A DNA stretch of 64,000 nucleotides from Streptomyces roseirectus (lineage in GTDB: Bacteria > Actinomycetota > Actinomycetes > Streptomycetales > Streptomycetaceae): the NCBI RefSeq assembly GCF_014489635.1, contig NZ_CP060828.1, forward strand, positions 1,364,001 to 1,428,000, read 5' to 3'. Shown piece after piece: positions 42,935 to 53,000 of this stretch. The notes under the pieces are model-generated. The model was not told the DNA's origin. It saw nothing but the letters and a program-made list of their open reading frames with translations, and made no database searches. The position numbers and the translations under genes were made by a program. How positions within the stretch are numbered: the first letter of the stretch is position 1; each line of letters starts with the position of its first letter.

Positions 42935-43407
42935 CCCTTTCCTGGTCACCCCAAGATCGAAACAAGGAATTTCCCGGGCCGCCGCACAGCACCCCGATTC
43001 AGCGGTCCGTTTCGGACATGCGCGGCCATCGGCACGCATTTCCCGCGCGCGGTCGTGTTTCCGCGAGGTGAGCCCGGGATGAACGGCGCCCGCCCGTACC
43101 GCGATTGGCCCGATTTCCGCCGCGCTGCCCCCTGACCTGCGTCTGACCGAATCGATGCGGGGCACCGCACGCTTATTGACCCGCGAGTAATAACCGCACT
43201 ACCTTTCCAGGCGTTTCACACACGCGCGTCGAAAGACAGACCCGTGTTTCCCCGGTGAGCCCTGCCCGAACGGCGTGTCCTGGGAAACCGTTGTCCGGCC
43301 CTGCCGTTTTTCGCTGTTCTGCTCGTGCTTTTCGTACTGTCCCGCTCGCGCTGTCCCCGCATCCCCCACCGTGCAGTTCCTCCTTGATTCGTTGATTCTG
43401 GAGAGAC
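42935..43407 (+). promoter_or_regulatory. Long promoter and leader region of the synthase operon
   Basis: 473 bp without a gene, lower in GC than the flanks. TTGACC (43176-43181), an 18-bp spacer and TACCTT (43200-43205) form a plausible sigma-70-type promoter, which would give a leader of about 195 nt. GGAGAGAC at 43399-43406 is a strong ribosome site right before the ATG at 43408. The leader is long enough for further control, but I see no known riboswitch. Confidence 0.55.
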
Positions 43408-46400
43408 ATGACGTCCGCTGTGCGCCCCGAGGACATGGTCATCGGCATCACCCCGTTCGGTGAGCCCGACGCCTTACTCGCCCTGGCCCTCTCCCGCTGC
43501 GGCGCCCTCGGCGTGCTCGACCTCGGCGACGGCGGCCGGACGGCGCGCGAGGCGCTGGAGCGGGTGTGGCGGACGCCCGTCGGGGTCCGGGTGGGGCCCG
43601 ACTGCCGGCTGACGCCGGCGGACCTCCCCGACCGCGAACTGACCGTCGTCCTCGCCGAAGGCGCCAACTGGCCTGCCGCAGAAGGCACTCGGATCCTCGC
43701 CGAGGTGACCGGCCTCGCGGGGGCACGCGCGGCGATCCGCGCAGGAGCGCACGGCCTGATCGCGCGCGGCTCCGAATCCGGCGGCCGGGTGGGCGAGTTG
43801 AGCACCTTCGTCCTGCTCCAGCAGCTCCTGGCCGAGGTCGACGTCCCCGTCTGGGCCTGCGGCGGCATCGGCCCCCGGACGGCCGCGGCGGCGGTCGCGG
43901 GCGGCGCGGCCGGGGTCGTCGTGGACTCCCAACTCGCCCTGCTGGCCGAGTCGTCGCTGCCCGACCACCTCGCCGCGGTCGTCCGCACTCTCGACGGCAC
44001 CGAGTCGGCGGTCATGGACGGCCGGCGCGTCGTCGAGCGCCGGGGCATACGGATCGACGCGGGCCAGGACGTCTTCCTGGCCGCCCGGTTCGCCGACCGG
44101 TGGGGCGATGCACGGCGCACCGTACGGGAGTTGGACGACGCGGCGCGCTCCGCCCTGCGCGACGACAGCGCCGTGCGGACGCTGGGCCCCGGCTCGACGA
44201 TGAGCCGGGCGCTCGGCACCCGACTCCCGGTGGCGCAGGGGCCGATGACTCGGGTGAGCGACCGGGCGGCGTTCGCGGCGGCCGTGGCCGAGGACGGGGC
44301 GCTGCCGTTCATCGCGCTGGCCCTGGCGAACGGCGAGCGGTCACGGGCGATGCTGGCGCAGGCCCGCGAGGCGGTGGGCGACAGACCCTGGGGCGTGGGC
44401 GTACTGGGCTTCGCGCCGGAGGAGTTGCGCACCGCGCAGTTGGAGGCGGTCCGGCTGTCCCGGCCGACCCACGCGATCATCGCGGGCGGACGGCCGTCCC
44501 AGGCACGGGCGTTGGAGGACGCGGGCATCCGGACGTTCCTGCACGTCCCGTCGCCGCAGTTGCTGCGCCAGTTCCTCGAAGCGGGCGCCCGGCGGTTCGT
44601 GTTCGAGGGCGCGGAGTGCGGCGGCCACGTCGGTCCGCGCGCCGCGTTCCCGCTGTGGGAAGCCCAGTTGGCGGTGCTGGAGGACTTCGGGGACGTCGAC
44701 GGCGTCGAGGTGTTCTTCGCGGGCGGCGTCCACGACGAGCGTTCGGCGGCGATGGTCGCGGCGCTCGCCGGGCCGCTGACCGCGCGAGGCGCGGCGGTCG
44801 GGGTGCTGATGGGCACGGCGTACCTCTTCACGGAGGAGGCCGTGGACCAGGGCGCGATCCAACCCCTGTTCCAGGAGCGGGTGTTGACCGCCGGGTCGAC
44901 GACGCTGCTGGAGTCGGCGCCGGGCCACGCGACCCGGTGCGTGCCGAGTCCGTTCGCGGACGGGTACCGCGAGGAGGCGGCCCGGCTGCGTGCACGGGGC
45001 CTGCCCGAGCGGCAGGTGTGGGAGGAGTTGGAACGGCTCAACGTGGGGCGGCTGCGCATCGCGAGCAAGGGAGTGGAGCGGGACGCGGACGGCGCGCTCG
45101 CCTCCGTCGACGAGCAACGCCAGCTCGCCGAGGGGATGTTCATGGCCGGCGAGGTCGCCGTCCTGCGCGACCGTACGACGACGATCGCCGCGCTGCACGA
45201 GTCGGTGACGACCGGCGCGGCGGCCTTCCTCGCCCAACGCGTCCTTCCGGACACGGTAGTCGACCACCCCGTACCCGAGCCGCTGGACGTGGCGATCGTC
45301 GGCATGGCCTGCATGTTCGCCGGCTCTCCCGACCTCCCGTCCTTCTGGGCGAACGTTGTCGCGGGCGTCGACGCGGTCACCGAAGTCCCCCCGCAGCGCT
45401 GGGATCCCGCCGTCCACCACGGCACGTCCACCGAGTCCAAGTGGGGCGGCTTCCTCCCGCGGATCCCCTTCGACCCGCTGCGCTACGGCATCCCGCCCGC
45501 GTCGCTCGGCAGCGTCGAGCCGGTCCAACTGCTGTCCCTGGAGGCCGCCCGGCGCGCCCTCGACGACGCCGGATACGGCGACGGGGGACGGGAGTTCGAC
45601 CGCTCGCGCACCTCGGTCGTGTTCGGCGCGGAGGCGGGCAGCGACCTGTCCAACGCGGCGACGCTGCGCGCCGTCCTGCCCTCCTACTACGGCGAGGTGC
45701 CCGAGGGCCTGGAGGGCCAACTCCCACTGCTCACCGAGGACTCGTTCCCCGGCATGCTCGCCAACGTCATCTCGGGCCGCATCGCCAACCGGCTCGACCT
45801 CGGCGGCGCCAACTACACCGTGGACGCGGCCTGCGCCTCCTCGCTCGCGGCGGTGGACGTCGCCTGCAAGGAGCTGCTGTCCGGGACGAGCGACGTCGTG
45901 CTGTGCGGCGGCGCCGACCTGCACAACGGCATCAACGACTACGCCCTGTTCTCCTCCGTCCACGCCCTCTCCCCCACCGGCCGCTCCCGCGCCTTCGACT
46001 CGTCCGCCGACGGCATCGCGCTCGGGGAGGGCGTCGCCTGCGTCGTCCTCAAGCGCCTCGCGGACGCCGAGCGCGACGGCGACCGCGTCTACGGCGTGAT
46101 CAAGGGCCTCGGCTCCTCCAGCGACGGCCGCTCGCTGGGCCTCACCGCACCCCGGCCGGAGGGCCAGCGGGCCGCGCTGGAACGGGCGTACCGCAACGCC
46201 GGGGTGTCCCCGGCGGAGGTCGGCATCGTGGAGGCGCACGGCACGGGGACGGTCGTCGGCGACCGGACCGAACTGGCCATCCTCAGCGAGGTGTTCACCA
46301 ACGCGGGCGCCGCAGCGGGGAGTTGCGTCCTCGGGTCGGTCAAGTCGCAGATCGGGCACACCAAGTGCGCGGCGGGGCTCGCGGGGCTGATCAAGACGAC

Positions 46401-49400
46401 GCTGGCGCTCCACACGGGCGTACGGCCGCCGACGCTGCACGTCGAGTCCCCCAACTCGGCCTGGACGGACGGCGAAAGCCCCTTCGCCTTCCACACCGAG
46501 GCCCGGCCGTGGGAGGTCCCGGCCGCGCAACGGGTCGGCGGGGTCAGCGCGTTCGGGTTCGGCGGGACCAACTTCCACGTCGTGCTCGCCGCCCACGACG
46601 AAGGGGTGCGGGGCGTCCAGGAGTGGCCCGCCGAACTGTTCCTGTTCCGGGGGCGGGACGCGAGCGCCGCGCGGCGCGGCGCCGAGGAACTTCTCAAGGC
46701 CGCCGAGGCGCCGGGGCGTCCGTGGCGGCTGCGGGACCTCGCGCTGAGCGCGGCCCGGCGGGCGGACGCGAGCGACGAGCCGGTGCGGTACGCGGTCGTC
46801 GCCGCCGATGTGGACGAGCTGGTACGGGAGTTGCGCACGCTGCGCGAGCCCGGCGCGTCCGGTCCGGCGGACGGCAAGGTCGCCTTCCTCTTCCCCGGCC
46901 AGGGCAGCCAGCGCCCCGGCATGCTCGCCGACCTGTTCATCGCGTTCCCCGAACTGCGGCACCTCCTGGAGCTGGGCCGCGACCACGCTCCGACGATGTA
47001 TCCGCCGGCCGCCTTCGACGAGGCCGGGCGCGAGCGGCAGAAGGCCGCGCTCACCGACACGCGCGTCGCCCAACCTGCCCTGGGCATCGCCGGGTTGGCG
47101 GCGTACTCGGTCCTCACCGCCGCCGGGGTCCGGCCCGACATGGCGGCCGGGCACAGCTACGGCGAGCTGGTCGCCCTCTGCGCCGCCGGCGTCATCTCCC
47201 CCTCGGCGCTGCTGGAGTTGAGCGGTGAGCGGGCGGCGGCGATCCTGGCGGCGGCCGGGGAGGATCCGGGGACGATGGCGGCGGTGTCGGCCGGCGCGGA
47301 CGCCGTGCGGCGGGCCCTGGCGGACGGATCCGGTGGACACACCACCGCCGGCGACGGTGTGGTCGTCGCCAACCTCAACTCGCCCGAGCAGACCGTCATC
47401 TCGGGCCCGACGGACGCCGTCGCCGAAGCCGTAGGGCTCCTGCGCGCGGCCGGGCTCACCGCGCGGCGCATCCCGGTCGCCTGCGCCTTCCACAGCCCGC
47501 TCGTCGCCGACGCCGGACCCCGGTTCGCCGCGTCCCTGGCCCAACACGCCTTCCACGCCCCCGAGTTCCCGGTCTGGGCCAACCGCACGGCCGCGCCCTA
47601 CGACCCCGCGCCGGATGCCGCGCGCGCCGAACTCGCCGCGCAGATCGGCTCCCCTGTCCGTTTCGCCGAGCAGATCGAGGCGATGTACGAGGCCGGTGCG
47701 CGCGTCTTCGTCGAGGCCGGGCCCGGGGCGGTGCTGACGCGACTGGCCGGGAAGGTCCTCGGCGACCGCCCGCACCGTACGGTCGCCTGCGAACCCCGGG
47801 CCGGGAGCGGACTGCGCGGCTGGCTCGACGCGCTCGCCCAACTGGCCCTCGCCGGAGTGCCGGTGCGCGCCGGGTGGCTGCTGCGCGGGCGGGGCGCGGT
47901 GGACGCGGTACGGACGCCGGCGCCGAAGCGGCCCGGCTGGACGGTGGACGGGCAGCTCGTGCGCACCGCCGACGGGGAGTTCCTGCCGGGCGGTCTGACG
48001 CCGGCGCGGAGGGTGACGCAGATTCCGGTGTCCGCCGCCTCCTCGGCCCTCTCGGTCTCCCCCGCATTCCCGGCTTCCTTGGAGGCGAACGTGACGAACG
48101 GCCAGGACGCGCTCATCGCCGAGTTCCTGCGCACGAGCCGGGAGATGATCGCGGCCCAACGGGACGTGCTTCTCACGTATTTGGGGGAGGGAAGCGGTAC
48201 GCCTCAGGTGCACAGGCCGGCTCCCGCGCCGATTCTTGAGGCAACTCTCGTCGGGACAACTCCCGTTCAGCCGACGACCTTTGAGGCAACAGCCGTACAG
48301 CAGCCGCCTGTTGAGGTGGCCCCGGTCGAGCCGGCCCCTGAAGCGGTGGACGTCCGGCAGGTCGTCCTCGACATCATCAGCGAACGCACCGGCTACCCCG
48401 TCGACATGATCGAGCCGGACCTCGACCTGGAGGCCGACCTCAGCATCGACTCCATCAAACGGGCCGAGATCGCGGGCGAGTTGGCCCGGCGCCTCGGCGG
48501 TTCGACCGACCTCGCCGCCCTGGAGGACGACGAGCTGGAGGAGCTGACGAAGGCACGCACGGCCGCCGCGGTGACGGACTGGCTGACCTCGCGGCTGTCG
48601 GGACCGCCCGTCGAGGAACCCGCGCCCGTGGAGGAGCCGGTTTCGGGGAGAGCCCCCAGACGCCTCCTCCTCCAGCCGGTACTCCTCGACGCCGGAAACC
48701 ACGCACCGTCCCACCTCGCGGGCACTCGCTGGGTGTTGCTCGGTGACGGCGGGTTCGGACCGGAGGTCGCCGGGCGTCTGGCGTCACATGGCGCCGAGGT
48801 CGCCGAGCAGGACATGGAGCACCTTCTGTCCGAGGCGGACGGGCCGGTGGACGGGGTGGTGTACCTGGGGGCGGCCGACGGGGTGCCCGTACTGCCGGAC
48901 GCCTTTCCCGTGCTGAAGGCGGCGCTCGCACGGGAGTTGAGATGGCTGATCGCGGTACGGCCGGTGGACGGCGACGCGGTGGGGCTGCGCGGGCTGTTCC
49001 GGAGCGTGGCGCGGGAGTTCCCGGAGACCGTCGCGCGTGTGGTGGACGTCGACGAGGACGTGGCGGACGCGGTCATCGGCGAAATCCTCGCTGACGACAC
49101 GTCACCCGCCGTTCTGTACCGGGCTGCCGGCCGTCACGGCTTCGAGTTGACGGAGATGCCGCTCGGGGCACTGGGCAGCACCGGGGCGGGTCCCGCCGGG
49201 GACGGGGTCGCGGAGGCCGCCGCGCTGGGGCTCGACCGGGACGCGGTCGTGGTGCTGGCGGGCGGAGCGCGCGGGATCGCCGCGCAATGTGCCGTCGCGC
49301 TGGCACGGGCCTCGCGGTGCCGGCTCGAACTGCTGGGCCGCACCCCCGCGCCGGAGGAGCCCGAGGAGGAGGCGACGGCTGCCGCGCACACCCCGGCCGA

Positions 49401-50079
49401 GCTGCGTGCCGTCCTCGCCGCGCGTGGCGGCATGACACTTGCTGAGATCAACCAGGAGGCCGAACTGCTGCTGGCCCAGCGGGAGATAAGGGCGACGTTG
49501 GCCGAACTGGCCGGGCTGGGCAGTTCCGTTCGGTATCGCAGCGTCGACTTCCGGGAGTCCGACGCGGTGTTGCAGGCGGTGAAGGAGATCCACGCCGAGC
49601 ACGGGCGGCTCGACGGGGTGGTGTACGCGGCCGGGGTGATCGAGGACCGGCTGATCGCCGAGAAGAGCGCCGAGTCGTTCCGGCGGGTGTACGCGACGAA
49701 GGCGTCCGGCGCGCACGCGCTGCTCACGGCGCTGGAGGAGTTGCCCAACGGGCCTTCGTTCACTGTGCTGTTCGGCAGCATCTCGGCGGTGCTGGGGAAC
49801 CGGGGGCAGGTCGACTACGCCGCCGCGAACGACGCGCTGGAGACACTGGGGGCGGCCTGGGCGGCGCGCACCGGGCTGCGGGCGTTGACCGTGCACTGGG
49901 GGCCGTGGGCGCCCGCCGGGTCCCACGCGGGCATGGTGGGGCCGGAGTTGGCGCGGCAGTACGCGCGGCGGGGTGTCGAGCTGATCGATCCGGAGGAGGG
50001 AACGGCGGCGCTGCTGCGGGAGTTGGCGTGGGGGGATCCGTCGCTGACCGCGGTCGTGCACACGGCGTCGGGGTGGTGA
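43408..50079 (+). CDS. Iterative type I synthase: NMO-like x2 - KS - AT - ACP - KR
   Basis: 2223 aa. Residues 1-260 and about 265-600 are two nitronate-monooxygenase/PfaD-like flavin barrels (ARGSESGGRVGEL and VFEGAECGGHVGPR mark the two). The KS spans about 625-1080 with C809 (DAACASS), H944 (EAHGTGT) and H984 (IGHTKCAAG). The AT has FLFPGQGSQRPG and S1250 in GHSYGE. A single ACP at about 1645-1720 has DLSIDSIKR with S1682, the form seen in PUFA synthases. The KR at about 1945-2200 has a GGARGIAA nucleotide site, S2124 and Y2137. The flavin domains could act as enoyl reductase. It is the first gene of the operon; the next starts 4 bp after its stop. Confidence 0.93.
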   Translation: MTSAVRPEDMVIGITPFGEPDALLALALSRCGALGVLDLGDGGRTAREALERVWRTPVGVRVGPDCRLTPADLPDRELTVVLAEGANWPAAEGTRILAEVTGLAGARAAIRAGAHGLIARGSESGGRVGELSTFVLLQQLLAEVDVPVWACGGIGPRTAAAAVAGGAAGVVVDSQLALLAESSLPDHLAAVVRTLDGTESAVMDGRRVVERRGIRIDAGQDVFLAARFADRWGDARRTVRELDDAARSALRDDSAVRTLGPGSTMSRALGTRLPVAQGPMTRVSDRAAFAAAVAEDGALPFIALALANGERSRAMLAQAREAVGDRPWGVGVLGFAPEELRTAQLEAVRLSRPTHAIIAGGRPSQARALEDAGIRTFLHVPSPQLLRQFLEAGARRFVFEGAECGGHVGPRAAFPLWEAQLAVLEDFGDVDGVEVFFAGGVHDERSAAMVAALAGPLTARGAAVGVLMGTAYLFTEEAVDQGAIQPLFQERVLTAGSTTLLESAPGHATRCVPSPFADGYREEAARLRARGLPERQVWEELERLNVGRLRIASKGVERDADGALASVDEQRQLAEGMFMAGEVAVLRDRTTTIAALHESVTTGAAAFLAQRVLPDTVVDHPVPEPLDVAIVGMACMFAGSPDLPSFWANVVAGVDAVTEVPPQRWDPAVHHGTSTESKWGGFLPRIPFDPLRYGIPPASLGSVEPVQLLSLEAARRALDDAGYGDGGREFDRSRTSVVFGAEAGSDLSNAATLRAVLPSYYGEVPEGLEGQLPLLTEDSFPGMLANVISGRIANRLDLGGANYTVDAACASSLAAVDVACKELLSGTSDVVLCGGADLHNGINDYALFSSVHALSPTGRSRAFDSSADGIALGEGVACVVLKRLADAERDGDRVYGVIKGLGSSSDGRSLGLTAPRPEGQRAALERAYRNAGVSPAEVGIVEAHGTGTVVGDRTELAILSEVFTNAGAAAGSCVLGSVKSQIGHTKCAAGLAGLIKTTLALHTGVRPPTLHVESPNSAWTDGESPFAFHTEARPWEVPAAQRVGGVSAFGFGGTNFHVVLAAHDEGVRGVQEWPAELFLFRGRDASAARRGAEELLKAAEAPGRPWRLRDLALSAARRADASDEPVRYAVVAADVDELVRELRTLREPGASGPADGKVAFLFPGQGSQRPGMLADLFIAFPELRHLLELGRDHAPTMYPPAAFDEAGRERQKAALTDTRVAQPALGIAGLAAYSVLTAAGVRPDMAAGHSYGELVALCAAGVISPSALLELSGERAAAILAAAGEDPGTMAAVSAGADAVRRALADGSGGHTTAGDGVVVANLNSPEQTVISGPTDAVAEAVGLLRAAGLTARRIPVACAFHSPLVADAGPRFAASLAQHAFHAPEFPVWANRTAAPYDPAPDAARAELAAQIGSPVRFAEQIEAMYEAGARVFVEAGPGAVLTRLAGKVLGDRPHRTVACEPRAGSGLRGWLDALAQLALAGVPVRAGWLLRGRGAVDAVRTPAPKRPGWTVDGQLVRTADGEFLPGGLTPARRVTQIPVSAASSALSVSPAFPASLEANVTNGQDALIAEFLRTSREMIAAQRDVLLTYLGEGSGTPQVHRPAPAPILEATLVGTTPVQPTTFEATAVQQPPVEVAPVEPAPEAVDVRQVVLDIISERTGYPVDMIEPDLDLEADLSIDSIKRAEIAGELARRLGGSTDLAALEDDELEELTKARTAAAVTDWLTSRLSGPPVEEPAPVEEPVSGRAPRRLLLQPVLLDAGNHAPSHLAGTRWVLLGDGGFGPEVAGRLASHGAEVAEQDMEHLLSEADGPVDGVVYLGAADGVPVLPDAFPVLKAALARELRWLIAVRPVDGDAVGLRGLFRSVAREFPETVARVVDVDEDVADAVIGEILADDTSPAVLYRAAGRHGFELTEMPLGALGSTGAGPAGDGVAEAAALGLDRDAVVVLAGGARGIAAQCAVALARASRCRLELLGRTPAPEEPEEEATAAAHTPAELRAVLAARGGMTLAEINQEAELLLAQREIRATLAELAGLGSSVRYRSVDFRESDAVLQAVKEIHAEHGRLDGVVYAAGVIEDRLIAEKSAESFRRVYATKASGAHALLTALEELPNGPSFTVLFGSISAVLGNRGQVDYAAANDALETLGAAWAARTGLRALTVHWGPWAPAGSHAGMVGPELARQYARRGVELIDPEEGTAALLRELAWGDPSLTAVVHTASGW

Positions 50080-50083
50080 CGGG

Positions 50084-53000
50084 GTGGGGCTGAGAACACT
50101 GGAGGATCCCCAGGGGCCGAGAGCCCTGGGGGTGCCACCGAGACCCGCCGAGGTGACGGGTCGTCAAGTCCCGGTCGCCATCGTGGGGATGTCCGTCCTG
50201 TTCCCCGGCGCACCCGACCTCGACACCTACTGGCGCAACCTCCGTGACGGCGTCGACGCGATCGGCGATGTGCCGGCGGGCCGCTGGGACGCCGACTACT
50301 ACCGTCCCGGCTCCGCCGCCGAACCGGCCGCCGCGGACCGGGTGTACTGCCGTCGGGGCGGGTTCGTGGACGGGCTCGCCGAGGTGGAGGTGACGCGGTT
50401 CGGGATCATGCCCGCGTCGGTGAGCGGCACCGAGCCGGACCAGTTGATCGCGCTGCACGTGGCCGCCGCCGCGCTGGACGACGCGGGCGGCGCCGGGCGG
50501 CTGCCCGACCGGCAGCGGGCCGGTGTCGTCCTCGGCCGGGGCGGATACCTCACGCCCGGTCTGGTCCGGCTCGATCAGCGGGTCCGAACGGCGGGTCAAC
50601 TCGTGCGGACGCTGGGCGAGTTGCTGCCCGAGCTGTCCGCCGGCCAACTCGACCGGGTACGCGAGGCGTTCACCGAACGGCTCGGGCCCGACAGCCCGGA
50701 GGCGGCGATCGGACTGGTGCCCAACCTCGCCGCGTCGCGGGTCGCGAGCCGGCTGGACCTGCGCGGGCCCGCGTACACCGTCGACGCGGCCTGCGCGTCC
50801 TCACTGGTCGCGGTCGATCAGGCGGTGGGTGAACTGGCCTCCGGGCGCTGCGACTTGATGCTCGCCGGGGGCGTCCACCACTGCCACGACATCACCTTGT
50901 GGAGCGTCTTCTCCCAACTGCGCGCCCTCTCCCCCACCGAGCGCATCCGCCCGTTCCACCGTGACGCGGACGGCATCCTCATCGGCGAGGGCACCGGGGT
51001 CGTCGTCCTCAAGCGGCTGGCCGACGCCGAGCGGGACGGCGACCGGATCTACGCGGTGATCCGGGGCACCGGGATCTCCAGCGACGGGCGGGCGTCGGGG
51101 CTCGTCAACCCCGATCCCGGTGGGCAGGCACGCGCGGTCCGGCAGGCGTGGCGGGCCGCCAGTCTCAATCCGGCGCTGCCCGGTTCGCTGGGGCTGCTCG
51201 AAGCCCACGGCACGGCGACACCCGCCGGTGACGGCGCCGAACTCGCCACGCTGGCCTCGGTGTTCGGCGGGCCTTCGGACGACGGCGCGGTCATCGGGTC
51301 GGTCAAGTCGATGATCGGTCACGCGATGCCGGCGGCGGGGGTCGCCGGGCTGGTCAAGGCGGCGCTGGCCGTCCATCACGGGGTGCTGCTGCCGACGCTG
51401 CACTGCGACGATCCGCATCCGGCGCTGGGGCGGACCCGGTTCAGGCCGTTGGAGAAGGCGGAGCCGTGGGAGGCGGAGGTCCGTCGGGCGGCGGTGAACG
51501 CGTTCGGGTTCGGGGGGATCAATGGGCATGTGGTGTTGGAGCAAGGGCCGATGGGAGTGTCTTCAACTCTGAGGCAGGGTAGGGGAATTGGTTCTTCCGG
51601 TGCTTCCGAGAGCGGGCGTCCCACACCACGCGTGACCGCCCACGCCGGACCCGTCAAGGTCGTCGAGCCCGAACGCATCCTCCTCCTCGCCGCCCCGACC
51701 CCCGCCGCCCTCACGGCACTTCTGGACGCGGACGACACCACCCTCCTCACCGCCGGCCTCGACCCCACCCATCCTCACCCCACCGCGGGTCCGGCTCGCC
51801 TGGCCGTCGTCGACCCCACCGCGAAACGCCTGGCCCTGGCCCGCCGCACCGCCGCGAAGGGCCGCCCCTGGAACGGCCGCAACGACGTGTGGCTGCGCCC
51901 AACCCCCTTGCTGGACAAGGGAAAGCTGGCATTCCTGTTCCCTGGCCTGGAGGGCGACTTCGCCCCCCGCGTCGACGACGTGGCCGACCACTTCGGCCTC
52001 CCCGCCCTCCGCCCGCCCGGCCGACAGGTGGGCGACGTGGGCCAGTACGGCTTCGACGTCGTGTCCGTCGGCCGTCTCCTCGACGCGGCGTTGCGCCGCA
52101 GCGGCATCGTCCCCGACGCCGTCGCAGGACACAGCGTCGGCGAGTGGACGGCGATGGTCGCGTCGGGGGTGTACGACGGGGCCGAAGTCGACGCGTTCAT
52201 GGCCGAGTTCGACCCCGCGTCGCTGACGGTTCCGGGGCTGGCGTTCGGGGCGATCGGGACGTCCGCCGACCACGTCATGGCCGCGCTGGAGACGTCGGGC
52301 CGGGGGGAGATCGTGCTCTCGCACGACAACTCGCCCAGCCAGTCGATGGTGTGCGGACCGGACACGGCGGTCGAGGAGTTCGTCCGTGCCTTCCGGTCCC
52401 GGGGTGTCATCTGCCAGGTACTGCCGTTCCGTTCGGGCTTCCACACTCCGATGCTCCGCCCCCATCTGGGCCCGATCGAGGAGGGGGCGAACCGCTTCCG
52501 GCTCCACCCGCCGACGGTCCCGCTGTGGTCGGGGACCACAGCCGCTCCCTTCCCCGACGATCCCGCCGAGATACGGGAGTTGTTCGTCAGACACCTGCTG
52601 GAGCCCGTCCGTTTCCGCCAGTTGGCGCAGGCCCTGTACGACGCGGGTCACCGTGTCTTCGTCCAGGTCGGCCCCGGCCACCTCGGCTCCCTCGTCGGTG
52701 ACACCCTCGGCGCCCAGGACCATCTGACGGTGGCGGCCAACTCCCCGCACCGCGACGGTCTTCCTCAACTCCGCAGGGTGGCGGCGGCGTTGTGGGCGGC
52801 GGGCGCGAAGGTGGCCCCCGCGCTGCCGTCCGCACGGCGTCCGGCCGACGACACGCCGGATCGCATGCGGCCCCGACTCGCCCCGGTGCGCCTGGACTTG
52901 AGCGGCGCCCTCGTGTCCCTCCCTCCGGAGGCCCGCCCCGTCCTGCGTCCGGTCGCCTCATCCTCCCCGCTGGACGCGCTGGCCGCCCGGCTGCCGGTCG

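Noticed and set aside
44341..48714. Very long antisense open frame over the first synthase gene
   Set aside because: It mirrors a strongly codon-biased gene and has no domain. Long antisense frames are expected at this GC content.
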